Position numbers and translations under genes: made by a program. 64,000 nt of DNA from Trifolium pratense (lineage: Eukaryota > Streptophyta > Magnoliopsida > Fabales > Fabaceae), in contig NC_060060.1 in assembly GCF_020283565.1 (NCBI RefSeq), forward strand, positions 9,672,001-9,736,000, given 5' to 3'. Below the pieces are notes generated by a model. It worked only from the letters and a program-made list of their open reading frames with translations, did not search any database and was not told the origin of the DNA. Shown piece by piece: positions 60,934 through 64,000 of the stretch; the stretch's first letter is position 1; every line of letters begins with the position of its first letter.

Positions 60934-60949
60934 TTCGAATCACATGTAA

Positions 60950-61472
60950 AAACTGGAAAAAAATATTGTAAATTAGTGATTATGTTAGTTTCTAAGATTT
61001 AGATCCTAAAATTCCGGGGAGAATTCCGAAGGCATCCCTCAGTTGATCAATCGATTGATAAACAAAAATTAATAAATAAGTGATTATGTTACTTTTGAAA
61101 GGTTAAACCCTAAAACACCTTCCATGTTCCTCGCCTCATAAATCGAGCTGGATCTAGTTAGCTCTTTAAAATTAAATGGTAGCATTCATCATCAAACCCT
61201 ACCGTTCTTAAGTAACATTCGTACAAAGATGAACATGCTTATTATGAAACTCACAATGCAAATCGAACACCAACAAAAACATAAGAAAAAGAAAAAAGTA
61301 ATAAAAGCTACACATATGCATCATAACAATACATAATCAAAACCCAATATATAGAGAGATCAAAATCCAATTGGAAAAATCGCGAGGTTTTCTTAAAACC
61401 AAGTGTTATTCGAATAAAAGTTTAAACTTTTTGTCCTACTCAATCGAATTTGAGAGAAACAAAGATTCTCAA
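60950..61472. other. Possible 5' UTR intron and upstream region of the PTB-like fragment
   Basis: AT-rich sequence with no recognised gene. On the minus strand it would hold the leader intron and promoter of the fragment at 60933. Confidence 0.3.
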
Positions 61473-61620
61473 TTCAACACATTAATCTATGAGTGAAGTA
61501 GAACAAAGGAGTGGTGAAAAAAATGACACACGAGAAAAGGGTATCTCAACTTGTAAAAAACGTGCTTTGTAAGATTATAATAATTTAATTTTTTGTAAAA
61601 TATTATTATTTACAAGAAAT

Positions 61621-61661
<41 letters not shown>

Positions 61662-62321
61662 CAATTAAATACATCAATAATACTCCTTCGATGATTGGTA
61701 CCTTATATATGCAAAATTTGAATTTAACATATATTAATATATAAGACAATGATATAATAACATTAAATTATTAGATGATGAGTATCAAACTCCGGATTAT
61801 TAGCTAGAGTGTTCACCTTATAATAATTGGTATTATTTAATGAATTTATCAAATTTATACATGTCGGGTAACTATTAAATTATTCAAAAAAAATTATTAT
61901 TATGTTTTTGTTCGGTTTTTATAATAGGTATATGGGTCATATTGGTATATTAACTATTATGGTTAAATATATTTATTATTTAATTTTTATTTTGTATATA
62001 ATATAAAATTTGTATAGAACCCATTTCTCCTTTACTTATCCTTGTGAACCCTAGCTTCCACGCCGTTCTTGATTTCGTAGTCATCCTTCAAGATTTGTCG
62101 CCATTCAACCCTTAGTGCCACCCAAGCTTTTGTTTTAGGTTTCTTTTTCATCTTTTCCTTCATTTCCTCTTAAACTTTTATTCTTCTTTGTTTTCGAGCT
62201 TCATTGTTTCTCCTATCAGTTTTTCTCCCTTGTTCTCCTTTATATATTAGCTTATATTTATTTTGTGTTTTTGAACTTCAATTCGTTTAATGTTGTTGGT
62301 GCAACAAAGTCTGTCATCCAT

Positions 62322-62605
62322 GGCATCTTCATCAGAAGCACCATTGAACACTGCATTTGTTAAGTCCATGGTTGTAAAGCCTTAACCAACCGGCAATAAT
62401 ATTGACTTAGCATGACAGTTTAACCATGAGAAGGACCTGATTATAAATAACAAGGTAACATGTGATTTTTGTTTGGTCACCTCATCTGGAGGAATTACTA
62501 GAGCAAGACGACATCAATTGGAAATAAAGGGAGGCATATTTGCTTGCCGTAAAACACCATCAGATGTAAAGGGGTTGTTGCTGGTAGATTTGAATGAGAA
62601 AAAAA
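62322..62605 (+). pseudogene. hAT transposase N-terminus with BED zinc finger, left copy
   Basis: From ATGGCATCTTCATCAGAAGC the frame gives MASSSEAPLNTAFVKSMVV and, after two stop codons, VTCDFCLVTSSGGITRARRH, then KGGIFACRKTPSDVKGLL. The C-x2-C pair, GGITR.(R/K)(R)H and a following cysteine before P.DVK form the BED-type finger at the start of plant hAT transposases. The remaining transposase is absent. Confidence 0.65.
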
Positions 62606-62759
62606 TGAGAACTTGAAATGGAAAGAGGTCACATGAGCCTAAAGTCAGGTGACTTGTGAAATTTTGAGTGTCACCAGTCAGATTGTCGGGTAATAACGGC
62701 TCGACTAGCCTCTTTCCATTTTGAGTTCTCCTTTTTTTCTCATTCAAATCTACCTACAG

Positions 62760-63023
62760 CAGCACCTTTACATCTGAAGGTGTTTCACGACAATCAACTA
62801 CGTCTCCCTTTATTCTCAATTGATGTCGTTTTGCTTTATAATTCCTCTAGAAGAGGTGAGCAAACATAAATCACATATGACCTTGTTCATTTTATTCAGG
62901 TCCTTCCGCGATGGTTAAACTGCCATGCTAAATCAAATATTATTGCTGGTTGGTTTAGGCTTTACAACATTGGACTCAACAAATGTAGAATTTGATGGTG
63001 CTTCCAATGAAGATGACATGGTT
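62760..63023 (-). pseudogene. hAT transposase N-terminus with BED zinc finger, right copy
   Basis: The minus strand from the ATG at about 63021 reads MSSSLEAPSNSTFVESNVVK and later CDLCLLTSSRGI, then a frameshift, and TPSDVK near 62765. It is homologous to the left copy but differs at many positions and carries its own frameshift. The two face each other, tail to tail. Confidence 0.6.
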
Positions 63024-64000
63024 GATAGGCTTTGTTGCACAAACAACATTAAATGAAGTTCAAAAATAGAGAATAAAAATAAGCTAATAAACGATCACAT
63101 GGGTGAAAAACTTAAGCTAACAGAGGAGAAACAAAGAAGTTCAAAAACATAGAAGAATAAAAATTTAAGAGGAAAAGATAAAAAAGAAACCTGAAACAGA
63201 AGCTTGAATGTGGCATTGGGGGTTGAATGGCGACAAATCTTGAAGAATGACAATGAAATCAGGAACGGTGCAGAAGCTAGGGTTCACAAGAAGTAAGGGA
63301 GAAATGAATTATATACAAAATTTATATTATATACAAAAAAAATATTAAATAATAAATATATTTAACCATAATGGTTAATATACTATTATGACCCATATAC
63401 CTATTATTATAAAAACTTAACAAAAATATAGTAATAAAAAATATAGTAATAAAAAAATTCAAGAATTTAATAATTACCCAATATGTATAAAAAAATTTAA
63501 TGCATTAAATAATATCAAATATTATAAGGTGAACACTCGAGTAATCCGGAGTTTGGCTACGTATATACTCATCATATAATTATTCAATGTCATAACATTT
63601 ATTTGTATTAATGTATTTTAAATTAAATTCAAATTTTGCATATAGGGACCGATTTGTATTTAAGTCGTTATTATTATTATTATTATTACGACATTTCTTG
63701 TAAAGAATATTTTACAAAAAATTAAATTATTATAACCTTACACAGTCTTTTAAAATCTTTGGCATTTTTTAGTCAAAATAATCTTTTATAATCCCAATTA
63801 AAATTATATTATTATATTATGTGAATTATAAGTATGTGTTATGAGTAACACACAAACTCTCTCTTTTGCGTCTTAGTTTAATTTTCTCACTTTTTACAAA
63901 TTTTTTATGCTCTTTTTTTACAACTTGAGATACCCTTTTGTTGTATGTCAATTTTTTTTCACCACTCTTTTGTTCTTCACTCATAGATTTATGTGTTGAA

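Larger units (their letters stand above)
61473..64000. mobile_element. Large foldback repeat made of two hAT-type 5' ends
   Basis: The left arm (61473 to about 62655) and right arm (about 62670-64000) match in inverse along nearly their whole length: TTCAACACAT(T/A)AATCTATG at the outer ends, GGTATCTCAA(C/G)TTGTAAAAAA, TAAT repeats, AAACTCCGGATTA, TATATGGGTCAT, TTGTGAACCCTAGCTTC, CAAGATTTGTCGCCATTCAA and GAAAGAGG near the centre. The arms differ by many substitutions; the right arm has about 170 bp (around 63737-63910) that the left lacks. Each arm contains a BED-finger coding remnant reading towards the centre. The element may extend beyond the window end. Confidence 0.75.

Noticed and set aside
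62514..62747. Minus-strand frame of 77 codons across the foldback centre
   Set aside because: It crosses the join of two inverted arms, antisense to one BED-finger remnant, so it is a by-product of the structure.
61473..64000. Interpretation of the foldback as a Mutator-like element with long TIRs
   Set aside because: The arms hold hAT BED-finger coding remnants reading inward, and no 9-bp TSD could be tested because the right edge coincides with the window end.

Overview
The window is nuclear DNA from a flowering plant, most likely a legume (Medicago/Trifolium-like). The evidence is AT-rich intergenic sequence, spliced genes with GT-AG introns, plant-specific families (ROH1-like, CYP710A-type P450, ABA/WDS-ASR) and a dense mix of plant transposons. 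The legume placement is inference from overall character and is only moderately sure.

Four host genes are well supported. They are an intronless ROH1/DUF793-like gene (9121-10269, +); a three-exon gene for an exceptionally long RTM2-like protein with an N-terminal HSP20-like domain and a C-terminal membrane anchor (22925-15823, -, predicted 1941 aa); an intronless CYP710A-like sterol C-22 desaturase P450 (30087-28510, -); and a two-exon ASR stress protein (36653-35562, -). A lone start exon resembling a polypyrimidine-tract-binding-protein homologue lies at 60.9 kb and runs into a GA microsatellite. I see no operon-like or pathway relation among these genes.

Most of the rest is mobile DNA, and many element borders can be fixed by target-site duplications (TSDs). 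1-8.5 kb: two inverted Helitron copies, a hAT inside a hAT, a Stowaway MITE and two Mutator-type MITEs. 11.8-15.7 kb: an orphan CACTA end, a foldback element, a Stowaway MITE, a hAT MITE and another MITE. 23.7-27.8 kb and 39.6-43.3 kb: long inverted-repeat elements set edge to edge in (TA)n microsatellites; three of them carry arrays of short palindromic repeats. 37.5 kb: a complete TRIM retroelement. 43.3-46.2 kb: a nest in which a hAT sits inside a solo LTR inside a tRNA-like repeat inside an older repeat. 46.2-47 kb: an RNase H gene remnant split by a second TRIM. 46971-54850: a complete 7.9 kb CACTA (En/Spm) transposon with TIRs, a 3-bp TSD, subterminal repeats, a tnp2 gene broken by one stop codon, and an intact four-exon second transposase gene. 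55.1-56.3 kb: a seven-unit tandem repeat behind a promoter-like sequence. 57.6-59.7 kb: decayed LINE pieces in both orientations. 60.5 kb: a SINE. 61.47-64 kb: a 2.5 kb near-complete inverted repeat made of two diverged hAT 5' ends joined tail to tail, which could be transcribed into a long hairpin RNA.

The most interesting candidates are the hAT-derived foldback locus (a possible hairpin source of transposon-silencing small RNA), the palindrome-array elements that live in TA microsatellites, and the giant internally duplicated RTM2-like protein. All statements come from reading the sequence; no database search was run.
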